Numbered from the stretch's first letter, positions 33,789 to 43,583 are shown. The stretch: 64,000 nt of DNA from JANYJZ01 sp964523395 (GCA_964523395.1 CAZFXS010000002.1:62001-126000); one strand, 5' to 3'. The notes: generated by a model not told the origin, from the sequence alone. Translations and numbers: made by a program.

Positions 33789-33828
33789 GGATCAATGTAA
33801 CCAATACCCGAAAAGATTACAACTGGCA

Positions 33829-33859
33829 AAATAAAAAGGGCAAACCCTGAGGTTCGCCC
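33829..33859 (-). terminator. Intrinsic terminator of the secreted-protein gene at 33889
   Basis: On the minus strand GGGCGAACC, loop TCAG, GGTTTGCCC forms a nine-pair stem with one mismatch, followed by TTTTTATTTT. It lies about 30 bases past the stop codon, ending the transcript of the two genes at 33889-37488. Confidence 0.8.
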
Positions 33860-33888
33860 CTGCCTCTCTATAATAATTACCTTATCTG

Positions 33889-35325
33889 CTATTTGAGCAA
33901 AAGCATTTTCTTCACATCCGTAAACGTCTTCCCTTCGCTCTGGGCTGTGAGGCGGTAGAAGTACATGCCGCTGGCGAGATTACCGGCGTTGAACACCACC
34001 TGCTGATATCCGGCTTCATAGTCCTGATTGTCTACAAGCGTGTTCACCACCCTGCCCAACAAATCATACACCTTCAGAGAAACTTTCGAATCTGTTGGGA
34101 GTTCAAAGTTGATCATTGAAGATGGGTTAAATGGATTGGGATAATTTTGTTGCAATGAATAGGAATTGGGCAACATTTTATCAACTCTATCATTGATAGA
34201 CATCAGAGTCAATTGTGTTACCAAAGGATTATTAATTAATATTTCACCTGTGCCTTGTAATTGCTGCAGTTTTGCCATGTTGATATTCTTGCCGCTTATC
34301 AAATAAGATGGTCCGGAGTTATCTTCCGAAACATTCCAACTGATCTCAAGTGGAGGAATGTATGATTGCAGCAATACATCAATCGATTGGTTCCGGACAC
34401 CCCGCACAAACAAGTTCATGGTTTGATTATTTGAGAAACGGACATCAAATATGCCTTTCGGTGGAAGCGGAGGCAATTCAAACAAACTGAAATTCGAGGG
34501 TTCATCCTCAACCAAATTATCCAGCGTAAATCGAAGCTCTTGCTGATTGCCAAGTTTGTCACGGACTATGAGTGTATTCGATTTTTGGATCGTTTCTGAT
34601 ATCGAACGTCTGGCAACAAAGGAGAGAGCATTCCCCGACTCACCAAGGATTAATGCGCCATCCTGGTGGGCCTTTATCCAGTATCCTTCCATGGGCTCAA
34701 GCGAATCCACTGCGAAATAACTATTATGGTAGCCATAGAAATATGTTGATAAGATACCTGAGGGAATTGTTTCAATTTCATCGACACCAATTGTCCGTGA
34801 CAAGCTACCGACGAGGTTCCATCCTTGAACAATTTCAATTGTATCAAGGGAACGGGGTAGTCCAACGATTGTGGCCGTTGCGTGAGGAGATAATTTTATC
34901 CAGTAGCCTATTCCATAGTCAAGAGTATCTTGTGATTGATAACCGCCCTCCTGAAGGAAAGAAAAGGCATTCGTTTCCGCTTGCGGAAAAACAATACTTC
35001 TCCTGGGATCTTCGACATGAAGGGGTAACGAGACAAGGTTCCAACGTGAATCAAGCTGTTTTGAGATGGAAAGTGTTGATGACAACAGTGTCGCAGGTGT
35101 TAAGAAACCGGCATAAACACTAAATGACGGAGATGTGCCTTCACCCTGAACAGGCTCTGCCATTGTAAACTGCACCGAATAATTCGCATTTGCCACATCT
35201 CCTCCGCCTCCCGTGACTGAGGAGAGTGCCAACTGATAGGGTGGGCCCTGAGCCTGCATCATTTCAGCACACAACAAGCTCATCAGTACAATTAGAAACA
35301 GATTTCTTGTTCTCATAGTTTTCAA
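33889..35325 (-). CDS. T9SS cargo protein with sorting domain
   Basis: 478 residues, exported: signal peptide at 1-26 (ends MMQAQ). After an N-terminal segment come two copies of a WNLVSLPL/WNLVGSL-type domain with a GYWIK strand, also found in the 1,993-residue neighbour. The C-terminal T9SS type A domain starts at NYPNPFNPSSMINFELP and ends FTDVKKMLLLK. It follows the tail-fibre-like gene by three bases, so the two are one operon. Its end lies before a good terminator. The DNA coding the sorting domain is nearly identical to that of the neighbour at 37602. Confidence 0.9.
   Translation of the reverse strand: MKTMRTRNLFLIVLMSLLCAEMMQAQGPPYQLALSSVTGGGGDVANANYSVQFTMAEPVQGEGTSPSFSVYAGFLTPATLLSSTLSISKQLDSRWNLVSLPLHVEDPRRSIVFPQAETNAFSFLQEGGYQSQDTLDYGIGYWIKLSPHATATIVGLPRSLDTIEIVQGWNLVGSLSRTIGVDEIETIPSGILSTYFYGYHNSYFAVDSLEPMEGYWIKAHQDGALILGESGNALSFVARRSISETIQKSNTLIVRDKLGNQQELRFTLDNLVEDEPSNFSLFELPPLPPKGIFDVRFSNNQTMNLFVRGVRNQSIDVLLQSYIPPLEISWNVSEDNSGPSYLISGKNINMAKLQQLQGTGEILINNPLVTQLTLMSINDRVDKMLPNSYSLQQNYPNPFNPSSMINFELPTDSKVSLKVYDLLGRVVNTLVDNQDYEAGYQQVVFNAGNLASGMYFYRLTAQSEGKTFTDVKKMLLLK
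33909..33963 (-). repeat. Near-identical sorting-domain DNA, copy A
   Basis: This 55-bp stretch, encoding the end of the sorting domain (YFYRLTAQSEGKTFTDVKK), matches 37621-37675 with one difference that I can see. Confidence 0.75.
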
Positions 35326-35328
35326 ATA

Positions 35329-37488
35329 TTATTTTTCTTTCAATTCGCCCATGGATTGATTTCCCCGCTGATCGATTTTATTCCGCAATTCTTGAACCAG
35401 AGTTGAAAGAGACAGCATGTTTTGGTTCAATCGCTCTACCTCCTGTCTAAGATCGTCATTTTCCTTCTTAACCTGCTGGATTGCCGCAAGGGCGATCCCC
35501 GATGGATCAATTGTTGATATTGTTTTGTCATTTTCACCAACTCCAAAGAGCTCGAAAAAATCCTGAGCCATGGGGCCAACATGCTCAATTGATGGATCCT
35601 GCGCCTTATAGCTCCATTGTTTTATTGGCAACCGTGTAAGTTTTTCAAGAATGGTTTCTCCATTCACCAAACGAATATTGCGCTTCATGGTACTGTCGGA
35701 AACGCTAGACCACGAGGAAGCTCCGGCAGAAAGCGTGACCCCCGCAGAAAGATTGTTATTGGAAAAAATGCGAGTTCCTCCTGTGGCTCGAACATTAAAT
35801 TGATTTTCAGTTGTTGAGGAGAAGATGGTGCCGGATAAGTTCCCCTCATCTGCCCAAACGAAAACGCCATTATGCAGAGCCTTTGCATTCCGGCCGGCAG
35901 CAAAAGAATAATTGCCGCTTGCAGTATTTGCTCTCCCGCCTGCAACAGTAGAATAATCTCCGATTGCTGAATTTGAATCGATATCAAGAGCCCCACCACC
36001 TCCAACCACAACTGAGTATTCACCTCGAGCGCTGTTATAAGACCCACCGCCAACCGTTGCGGCTACTTCACCAGCAGTGTTGGCAAAACCCCCTCCGACC
36101 GTTGCCCAATTGCCTGTAATTGCGCTATTGTTCTGTCCGCCACTCACCGTTGTATGACTGTCATTGGTGTAGTTTCCTTCGCCCCCGGAAATGGAAGCAT
36201 GATCACCAACGGTTTTGTTATGACTTCCACCACCAATTGTCGAATAATGCCCGATAGCAGTATTTGCTTCAATTGGTCCGGTTCCACCACCTCCACCGAC
36301 AACAGAAAAGTCACCCTGCGAGCTATTATAACTACCGGCGACAAATGCCGCTGTTCCTGAATTGCTATTATTGTTCCCAAAGTTTCCTTTGCCCATCGTT
36401 ATAGAGGGATCACCTGTATTTGTAATCGCACCCGTCATAATACCGCCGGCAAGCGGCAGGTAGCTTGTGGCAAGTGTGGGATTTGGATACGTTCCCGCTA
36501 ACGCTCCGCCTGCAGTTCCTGAAGGAGGAAAAGAACCTGGCGCACCGGTTACTTTGTTCCAGGCAACATCGTTGATCTTCGCATCAGTCACAGAAATATT
36601 CTGAATATTATTTGTTGAAATGGCATCCACCGCTATGTCTCCGTTGTCAATAGTGCCATCAGCAATTAAAGAACTTGTTACTCCACCCGCAGCAATACTG
36701 ATTGTGCCCGTGCTGGTGATCGGCCCACCGGTCAAACCTGTGCCGGTATTCACTGATGTGACGCTGAAGCCCGCACCGGCATTATCATCAGCAGCAACCC
36801 ATGCAGAGCCATTCCATTTCATTACCTGTCCATTTGTTGCACTGTTTTGTCCGATATCAATAAACTGAATGGTACCATCGAGGATCATACTTGAGGTGAT
36901 GGAGTTATCAACTACTGCGTCAGCAATCGTGGCGTGATCGGAGTTATTGGAGTGATCCGAATTGTTGGCATGATCTGAATTATTTGCATGATCCGAGTTG
37001 TTGGCATGGTCGGAGTTATTTGAATGATCAGAATTGTTCGCGTGGTCTGAATTGTTTGAATGATCTGAGTTATTTGCATGATCTGAATTACCGGCATGGT
37101 CGGAATTGGTCGCGTGGTCAGCTTTTTCCGCACGGATACTATATGGAGTCTTACCAAATGCTTCGCGAGGTACCAAAGCAGTTCCATTAATTACAATTTC
37201 AAGATAATACGGAACATCAAAAGCCAGGCTTTCCAAATTTGTCAAACTGACTTTAAATACACCTTTTTTAACTGAAATGTTTGTTGGACCCTGAATCCAT
37301 ATCGGGCTTCCGGTTAGCTCATCAGTATAAAGCTGGAATGTCATCACCGTCGACACGCCGGTTGGGTCATTTACAGGATTACCGTTATTATCATTTAATA
37401 CTCCTTGATAATTAATGACCCGCTGCGCCTGCGCATGAGACACGAGCAACAACAGGGTCATCCCCAACAAAACATTCAACACTTTCAT
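35329..37488 (-). CDS. Tail-fibre-like secreted protein with S74 self-cleaving chaperone domain
   Basis: 719 residues with signal peptide MKVLNVLLGMTLLLLVSHAQ. An N-terminal domain (about 23-118, VINYQGVLNDNNGNPVND) precedes a hexapeptide repeat (see 36934-37131). Trimeric, Gly-rich beta-roll segments resembling YadA-type heads follow, for example AIGDYSTVAGGRANTASGNY. The C-terminus is a peptidase_S74 intramolecular chaperone: the Ser/Lys dyad is in SVSDSTMKRNI, and GPMAQDFFELFGVG with a final coiled coil completes it. Such domains trimerise fibres and then cut themselves off. No YPNPFNP sorting domain, so its export route differs from that of its neighbours. Confidence 0.85.
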   Translation of the reverse strand: MKVLNVLLGMTLLLLVSHAQAQRVINYQGVLNDNNGNPVNDPTGVSTVMTFQLYTDELTGSPIWIQGPTNISVKKGVFKVSLTNLESLAFDVPYYLEIVINGTALVPREAFGKTPYSIRAEKADHATNSDHAGNSDHANNSDHSNNSDHANNSDHSNNSDHANNSDHANNSDHANNSDHSNNSDHATIADAVVDNSITSSMILDGTIQFIDIGQNSATNGQVMKWNGSAWVAADDNAGAGFSVTSVNTGTGLTGGPITSTGTISIAAGGVTSSLIADGTIDNGDIAVDAISTNNIQNISVTDAKINDVAWNKVTGAPGSFPPSGTAGGALAGTYPNPTLATSYLPLAGGIMTGAITNTGDPSITMGKGNFGNNNSNSGTAAFVAGSYNSSQGDFSVVGGGGGTGPIEANTAIGHYSTIGGGSHNKTVGDHASISGGEGNYTNDSHTTVSGGQNNSAITGNWATVGGGFANTAGEVAATVGGGSYNSARGEYSVVVGGGGALDIDSNSAIGDYSTVAGGRANTASGNYSFAAGRNAKALHNGVFVWADEGNLSGTIFSSTTENQFNVRATGGTRIFSNNNLSAGVTLSAGASSWSSVSDSTMKRNIRLVNGETILEKLTRLPIKQWSYKAQDPSIEHVGPMAQDFFELFGVGENDKTISTIDPSGIALAAIQQVKKENDDLRQEVERLNQNMLSLSTLVQELRNKIDQRGNQSMGELKEK
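36934..37131 (-). repeat. 18-bp tandem repeat encoding [A/S]NNSDH
   Basis: Eleven consecutive 18-bp units encode residues 120-185 of the S74 protein, as a hexapeptide A/S-N-N-S-D-H. The first unit is degenerate (AEKADH). The DNA units vary at the third codon position, so the peptide is conserved more strictly than the DNA. Confidence 0.9.
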
Positions 37489-37601
37489 AATTGTGATTCC
37501 TCTCTTTATGAATAATTTTTACGTTATGCTTACTCAACAAGAGAGAAGGCACCGACTTTTGATGTTAATCGGGGCCCCCTCGGTTTACGACTTCAACTTC
37601 A

Positions 37602-40600
37602 TTACTTCACCAGCATCATCTTCTTCACATCCGTGAACGTCTTCCCTTCGCTCTGGGCTGTGAGGCGGTAGAAGTAAACTCCGCTTGGCAGGTTTCCCGC
37701 GTCAAATGAAGCAGTCCTATACCCGGACTCCTGAATTTGATTATCTACCAATCGCTTTACTTCCTGACCGAGCAGATTAAATACTTTAAGCATTACAACG
37801 CTTTGAACCGGAAGGTCATAACGAATGACTGTAGCCGGGTTGAATGGATTCGGATAGTTTTGTTCGAGTGAATATTTGCCCGGCACACCAAGAGAAATAC
37901 CATCATTGCCAGGTGGCGGGGGCGGGAGTTCATCAGTCGGCATGATTCTTATTCTACTTGCCGGTGCAGCTTCGGAAGAGGAAAAAATCAGCTTCCCTGA
38001 ACCATTTACCTTGACCCAGTAGCCTTTTCCGGGCTTGATGACTCCGGGTGCCGTATACCCACCGTTTTCATATGCAAAAAACATTGAGGTAATTAATCCG
38101 GGGGGGATTGAAGAAATGGATGCGGTGGAAATCTCTGCTGAGATTGAGCCAACCAAATTCCATTTGTCTTGAACGTCAACTGTTTCCACTGAAACTACTG
38201 TACCAAGAATCCCCGCTGTTGATGCGCCGCTGAATTTCATCCAATATCCTTTGCCCGTGAGTAATGATTCTGCGGCAAAGTATCCATTATTATAACCAAA
38301 CGCTGGGCCTGTTGAGAAGCGGAAGAGACTATCCTTCTCATTATTAAACGGTTCCACCGGCAACGACAAAAGATTCCATCCATCAGTTGCCTCGACGCTG
38401 ACCGACTCACTTATTCGCTCAACCTTTCTCATAATAAGCCCACGCTCGCCAACAACAAGTATAGTTCGGGCATAATTATTTTCAAAGGGCGCCGATGTAA
38501 CACCGAACAGATTATTTGAAGTTGGAGAAAATTCCATTCCCCACGTTGTTCCTTTATCCGGTGTATACAATATTCTGCCGTCATCGCCAACAGCATAACC
38601 GCTTTGCCCGTCAACAATCGTAACACTCCGGATTGTAGAACCCACATCGATCATTTGATTCCACGTAACCCCGCCATCCAATGATTGAAGAAAAGTCGAA
38701 TCGCCTGCGACAAAGGCATAGTGGCCGTCGAAACCGGTGCCCGCATGAAGCGCCTGCCCCGTAAAGGGCGCGGGAAACACCCACGTGACACCCTGATCCG
38801 TCGATTTTAGAATCATACCATTTTCACCTACTGCTATTAGGCTTGAAGATGCGGTATCAACTGATTCATAATTCATTTTTGAAAGGCATGGTTTCCCTTC
38901 TTTATAATATTTGTCCTTTTCTTCAAACGGCACAGTTATAGTTGTGCCCATATTCGAAAAAACACCAAAAGGCGAAGATATTATAGTTGAGGGTAACCAA
39001 GATTCGCCGCCATCTGAAGAATATATCAACGTGGCGTTTTCACCGACAGCTACATAATTGTCTTCAGCGTTACTCGTAATTCCTCTTAACCCGGCAAACG
39101 TACCGCTATTCTTATTTAGCCATGTCGCACCGTAGTCGGTAGTTTTGAGAATTTTTCCACCTCCTCCAACACATATACCTTTCCCTTTTTTATCACAAGG
39201 GTTCCCGCCCCCTCCACCTCCCTTAGGCTTTGAAATATCAAGCCCTTTTAACGGATCACCGCCGCCACGCATCATAATCGATCGGGAGAATAATGTGTCG
39301 CTAAAAACAACAGCCCATGTGATTCCCCCATCAAGCGTTCGCAGTATAGTCCCGCTGTCCGCAAGTGCAATTGCAGTATCCTGATTAAAAAATCCGACAG
39401 CATACAAATCAAGCGATGTTCCGCTCGAAATAATCCTCCAACCAGAATCCGGGGGCGTAAACAGCACTTCAAAATCTAGATTGCTTAAACTATCCTCACC
39501 AGATAATGTAAAGTTATATGTTGTATCCGGTGGAAGAGCAACAGTACCACCTGCCGGCGGAACGATACTAATCTCGTACTCTCCGGGTTCAACATTCGAG
39601 AAGCTGTAAAATCCTATCGAATCAGTCTCTGTTTTCTGAGCCACAATAGGAGAGGATGGAATTTTCTTAATTGATACCTCAACACCTCTGATTGGTTCAC
39701 CTCTCCTCAATCGTGAGAAAATCGAGCTGTGCTTCTGTAAACCGGAAGCGAACAGATTTCCTCCTTTTGTTACAAATCCACCGGCGCTGGCATTTCCAGC
39801 GTTAGGCTTACATTTGCCGAGCGTATCCGCGAGAAAAAGAGCGTTTACCTGGCATGCTGTCAGCGCACGATTAAATACCTCTACTTCATCAATTGAACCG
39901 ATGAAGTTTCCCGAAACTTCATATGAACGACTTCCGATTCTAAACACGGCATTATTAGAAATCGAACCGTTTCTGGCAGTAGGATTTTTCGTGCTCACAA
40001 CAATACCATCAACATAAAATTTCAAACCTGCAGGGTTTGTACGTTCCAATGTAATAGCAACGTGATGCCACTGACCATCTGCGATCGAGTAATTTGAATT
40101 AAATGTTGTGTAATCAGTCGCATCCCCAATTTGGATACTGGGCCCTCCATTGTAAAGATGCATGTGGTATCCTGCACCGCCCTGGCTTTCTCTCTTGTCC
40201 TGGATAACGAATACACCAGAAGTTGATGTTGTCTTTACCCATGCATCGATTGAAAAATCACCTGTCCCGAAATTAAGCGAAGAATTATCAGGGATCTCAA
40301 CATAATCATCTACTCCGTCGAAGGTAAATGTTTGCCCCACTTTTCCGGTTGAGTATGAGACGCCATTCATCAGAACCCCATCATTTGTCCCAATAGAAAT
40401 ATCGTTTGCCGTTCCGTCACCAGACCACCAAGCGACCATTCCCTGAGGAGGTGTAATGCACATTCCGCACCCACCCGGCGCCGAAACAATCGTTATTGTG
40501 CTGACAACAGGGGTGCCATCCACCATAAAAGTTACCTGGCCTGTAAATGTCTCGCCAAGGAAACTTGCAGAAGCAGGAATGACAAATACATATCCTACCC

Positions 40601-43583
40601 GCAGACTAGCTAACCCGGAATTATTCAGCAAAAATGTATTTGATATTAAAGGATTAAAATATCCCCCTGTTTCTATATGAACACCAGAGTTAGGTCCATA
40701 AGAAGGAAATGCAATTGTCGCAATCGTGCCGCATGTACCTATCAGCGTATTTGGGAAGGATGCGGTTACCGAAACACTTGCTCCCACTGAACCGGAAATA
40801 TTTACACCAAGATTTCCAGCCAATGATTCACCGTTGTTGGTCGGAATAACATTTCCAGAGCCGAGGTTAGGATCATACCTTACAACATAAGTTCCACATC
40901 GCACACTATCAACGCCGCCATGTAAAGCTATAGATGTGACCGGCTTGCATTTCCCCACACTATCCGCAACAAACAAAGAATAAACCTGTACCGGTGTAAG
41001 CGCGGTGTTAAAAAACTCTATTTCATCAAGCGACCCATTAAAGAAACCGCTAAGTGTAAACGACCTTGAGCCGATTCTTAATACTGAATTATTCGATACA
41101 GATCCGGATCGACCTGTGGGATCTTTTGTACTCACCACTTTCCCATCGACATAAAATTTTAAGCCAGTGGTACTTGCCCGTTCCACTGTAACTGCAACGT
41201 GATGCCATTGGCCATCGGCAATAGAATAGTTCGAGTTGAACGTAGTAAATCCTGTTGCATCTGCAATCTGGATACTGGGACCACCATTAAAGAGATGCAC
41301 ATGGTACCCAGCTCCGCCGCTGACAGCTCTCTTATCTTGAATAACAAAAACTCCGGAAGTAGATGTTGTTTTAATCCATGCATCAAACGAAAAATCTCCC
41401 GTCCCGAAATTTAGCGATGGAGAATTAGGGATTTCGATGTAATCATTGTTGCCATCGAATGTGTATGCATCAGAGATTTTTCCGATCGTGTAGGAAACAC
41501 CATTAAAAAGTGTACCATTGTTATTCTGATTCGAGAAATCGGCAGCGGTTGTATCACCTGACCACCACGCGACCATGCTGTCAGGCGGAGAAATACACGC
41601 CCCGCAACCGGTACAAGTAAATGTTATGTCAGACCCCGTTGATAATACGTTTGGTCCCCGGCTCAAAATTTTACTAAATCCACCAGAGTATTGGACTGTC
41701 GTTACAATTTGACCATGGGACTCGGGACAGGTGCAACCCGAGCCGGCATTGAAACCCATCCCAAGAGTAATCCTGACCTCTCCGGTCGAATCGAGAGTAA
41801 ATGTGTTTGGTATACCCGGATTAAACAACAAACCTGTTATCTGATTCTTACCGGAAGTGGATGAGAATGAAGCCGATATCGTTTCGCCGTCCGGACAGCC
41901 TAATCCCGCCGGTAAAATGAAAGAAACTATCACATCAGTGTTTGGTTCACCATATATCACAAACTCAGCAGGAATGCCAAAATGCGAGGATGGCGATATT
42001 GTGCTGTCCGGTTCAAGTGTGCCGACACCTCCACACCCGGCAATCTCCATCGGGGATGTGTTTACAATTGAAAGTTGTTGAGCACCAATTGTGAATGTGT
42101 CTTCGATGGCAAACGTTGAGCCTGCGTACGCGTTGTCCACTGCTTGTACACTCCAGTAGTATGTTCCATCAGGAAGATTCTTTACAGTCCAACTCGTATT
42201 CTGATTGACGCTGCCAAGCTGAACGACACGACGATGTCCATTGCTCACATTAGCCATAGGCGATTGAGTATTGATAGCACCTGTAGACGTACCAATCCGG
42301 AGATTATAATTCAGCCCATTCTGAGGCGTTTGTGCATCGGTCGCAGGAGACCATTGGAGAGTTGCGTCTGAGCCGGAGGTAGTGGCGCTTAATCCGGCCG
42401 GAGCGGTCGGCGGAGAGTTAAATGTCGTTCCATTATTTCTATAAATTTTAGAAATTTCATTTGAACCATTGTACCCAGTCAGAAGAATGTCCAGGTCTCC
42501 ATCACTATCATAATCTCCCCATGATACATCACTACTTGTCACTGGAACTAAAGTTCCAGCAAAGACTTCAGTAAAACCACTTCCAGTATTTTGATAGATG
42601 TGCGAATTATAAGGTGAAGAATCATTGTGTCCACTCAAAAGAACGTCCAAATCCCCGTCATTATCGTAATCCCCCCACGCAACAGCACCCTCAGCGACGT
42701 TATTGAGGCTTCCAGCATAAACTTCGGCAAATCCACTTCCTGTATTTTGATAAATTTTGGAAAAGTAGCCGGGAGAGTATCCGGACATGAGAATATCCAA
42801 GTCCCCGTCATTATCATAATCACCCCATGCAACGGAACTATTGGCAACCCCTGTTAAACTTCCACTGAAGACTTCGGAAAACCCGCTTCCGGTGTTTTGA
42901 TAAATTTTGGAAATGCCAATTGAACCATTGAATCCCGTCAGGAGAATATCCAAGTCACCGTCATTATTATAATCACCCCATGCTACTGAGCCAGAATATA
43001 CTCCCTGTAAACTTCCCGCAAATACTTCCGTAAATCCATTGCCGGTATTCCTGTAAATTTTAGAAACTCCAGACACACCGTCGTACCCCGTTAAAAGTAT
43101 GTCCAAATAACCATCGTTATTATAGTCTCCCCATGCTACTGAGCCATCGCTAATTTGAGACAAAGTTCCCGCAAAAACCTCACTAAATCCGGTTCCTGTA
43201 TTCTGATATATTTTCGAGACTCTTCCGAAATGCAAATTACCAGTTAAGAGAATGTCCAAATCGCCATCATTATCGTAATCGCCCCAGGCTACAGAGCCAT
43301 CATAAACCGGTGTCAAGCTTCCGGCAAACACTTCGGTAAAACCACCGCCCGTATTTTGATAAATTTTAGAGTAAACAATTGAATTATTACCTCCTGTCAG
43401 AAGAATATCCAAATCGCCATCATTATCATAATCGCCCCATGCCGAACTGCTTATGTCAAGCCCAAGTAGACTACCGCCATAGACTTCAGTAAAGCCCTGC
43501 GCATACATCGGCACAGAAGTATTCAGCAAGAAGGCTGAAAACATGAAAAATAGGACGATAAACATTTTACCGATGAGTCTCAT
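37602..43583 (-). CDS. Giant multi-domain T9SS cargo protein
   Basis: 1,993 residues. Signal peptide (ends MYAQ), then seven FG-GAP/VCBS-type repeats of about 52 residues with Ca-binding DYDNDGDLD loops, probably a seven-bladed propeller. A fibronectin-like domain follows (about 395-500). Two LamG/concanavalin-type domains (about 660-880 and 1040-1260) alternate with beta-rich segments. A carboxypeptidase-regulatory-like domain (about 1290-1380) leads to Ycf48/BNR-like repeats (about 1385-1730). Two WNLLSLPV-type domains and a C-terminal sorting domain (NYPNPFNPATVIRYDLP) end it. Probably an adhesin or polysaccharide-binding surface protein. No catalytic motif is recognised. Confidence 0.9.
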   Translation of the reverse strand: MRLIGKMFIVLFFMFSAFLLNTSVPMYAQGFTEVYGGSLLGLDISSSAWGDYDNDGDLDILLTGGNNSIVYSKIYQNTGGGFTEVFAGSLTPVYDGSVAWGDYDNDGDLDILLTGNLHFGRVSKIYQNTGTGFSEVFAGTLSQISDGSVAWGDYNNDGYLDILLTGYDGVSGVSKIYRNTGNGFTEVFAGSLQGVYSGSVAWGDYNNDGDLDILLTGFNGSIGISKIYQNTGSGFSEVFSGSLTGVANSSVAWGDYDNDGDLDILMSGYSPGYFSKIYQNTGSGFAEVYAGSLNNVAEGAVAWGDYDNDGDLDVLLSGHNDSSPYNSHIYQNTGSGFTEVFAGTLVPVTSSDVSWGDYDSDGDLDILLTGYNGSNEISKIYRNNGTTFNSPPTAPAGLSATTSGSDATLQWSPATDAQTPQNGLNYNLRIGTSTGAINTQSPMANVSNGHRRVVQLGSVNQNTSWTVKNLPDGTYYWSVQAVDNAYAGSTFAIEDTFTIGAQQLSIVNTSPMEIAGCGGVGTLEPDSTISPSSHFGIPAEFVIYGEPNTDVIVSFILPAGLGCPDGETISASFSSTSGKNQITGLLFNPGIPNTFTLDSTGEVRITLGMGFNAGSGCTCPESHGQIVTTVQYSGGFSKILSRGPNVLSTGSDITFTCTGCGACISPPDSMVAWWSGDTTAADFSNQNNNGTLFNGVSYTIGKISDAYTFDGNNDYIEIPNSPSLNFGTGDFSFDAWIKTTSTSGVFVIQDKRAVSGGAGYHVHLFNGGPSIQIADATGFTTFNSNYSIADGQWHHVAVTVERASTTGLKFYVDGKVVSTKDPTGRSGSVSNNSVLRIGSRSFTLSGFFNGSLDEIEFFNTALTPVQVYSLFVADSVGKCKPVTSIALHGGVDSVRCGTYVVRYDPNLGSGNVIPTNNGESLAGNLGVNISGSVGASVSVTASFPNTLIGTCGTIATIAFPSYGPNSGVHIETGGYFNPLISNTFLLNNSGLASLRVGYVFVIPASASFLGETFTGQVTFMVDGTPVVSTITIVSAPGGCGMCITPPQGMVAWWSGDGTANDISIGTNDGVLMNGVSYSTGKVGQTFTFDGVDDYVEIPDNSSLNFGTGDFSIDAWVKTTSTSGVFVIQDKRESQGGAGYHMHLYNGGPSIQIGDATDYTTFNSNYSIADGQWHHVAITLERTNPAGLKFYVDGIVVSTKNPTARNGSISNNAVFRIGSRSYEVSGNFIGSIDEVEVFNRALTACQVNALFLADTLGKCKPNAGNASAGGFVTKGGNLFASGLQKHSSIFSRLRRGEPIRGVEVSIKKIPSSPIVAQKTETDSIGFYSFSNVEPGEYEISIVPPAGGTVALPPDTTYNFTLSGEDSLSNLDFEVLFTPPDSGWRIISSGTSLDLYAVGFFNQDTAIALADSGTILRTLDGGITWAVVFSDTLFSRSIMMRGGGDPLKGLDISKPKGGGGGGNPCDKKGKGICVGGGGKILKTTDYGATWLNKNSGTFAGLRGITSNAEDNYVAVGENATLIYSSDGGESWLPSTIISSPFGVFSNMGTTITVPFEEKDKYYKEGKPCLSKMNYESVDTASSSLIAVGENGMILKSTDQGVTWVFPAPFTGQALHAGTGFDGHYAFVAGDSTFLQSLDGGVTWNQMIDVGSTIRSVTIVDGQSGYAVGDDGRILYTPDKGTTWGMEFSPTSNNLFGVTSAPFENNYARTILVVGERGLIMRKVERISESVSVEATDGWNLLSLPVEPFNNEKDSLFRFSTGPAFGYNNGYFAAESLLTGKGYWMKFSGASTAGILGTVVSVETVDVQDKWNLVGSISAEISTASISSIPPGLITSMFFAYENGGYTAPGVIKPGKGYWVKVNGSGKLIFSSSEAAPASRIRIMPTDELPPPPPGNDGISLGVPGKYSLEQNYPNPFNPATVIRYDLPVQSVVMLKVFNLLGQEVKRLVDNQIQESGYRTASFDAGNLPSGVYFYRLTAQSEGKTFTDVKKMMLVK
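37621..37675 (-). repeat. Near-identical sorting-domain DNA, copy B
   Basis: Partner of 33909-33963. The stretch encodes the same YFYRLTAQSEGKTFTDVKK end of the sorting domain. High DNA identity including silent positions suggests recent duplication or gene conversion. Confidence 0.75.
39804..40459 (-). repeat. LamG module, copy 2 of an internal duplication
   Basis: Encodes CITPPQGMVAWWSGDG to GKCKP. It is a close copy of the module at 40941-41597, with the same FVIQDKR, YSIADGQWHHVA and IGSRS landmarks. Confidence 0.8.
40941..41597 (-). repeat. LamG module, copy 1 of an internal duplication
   Basis: Encodes CISPPDSMVAWWSGDT to GKCKP. The two copies are separated by a beta-rich linker of about 160 residues. 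The duplication includes the flanking Cys residues, so the repeating unit is larger than the LamG fold itself. Confidence 0.8.
42425..43503 (-). repeat. Seven FG-GAP/VCBS repeats (propeller)
   Basis: Seven units of about 51-53 residues, each reading roughly GFTEVFAGSL, then SVAWGDYDNDGDLDILLTG, then SKIYQNTG. The repeats are closely similar at DNA level, which risks mis-assembly. Seven is the number expected for one closed integrin-like propeller. Confidence 0.9.

Noticed and set aside
36934..37131. 18-bp units considered as a CRISPR-like array
   Set aside because: They have no spacers, and the units keep a coding frame for a hexapeptide inside a larger gene.
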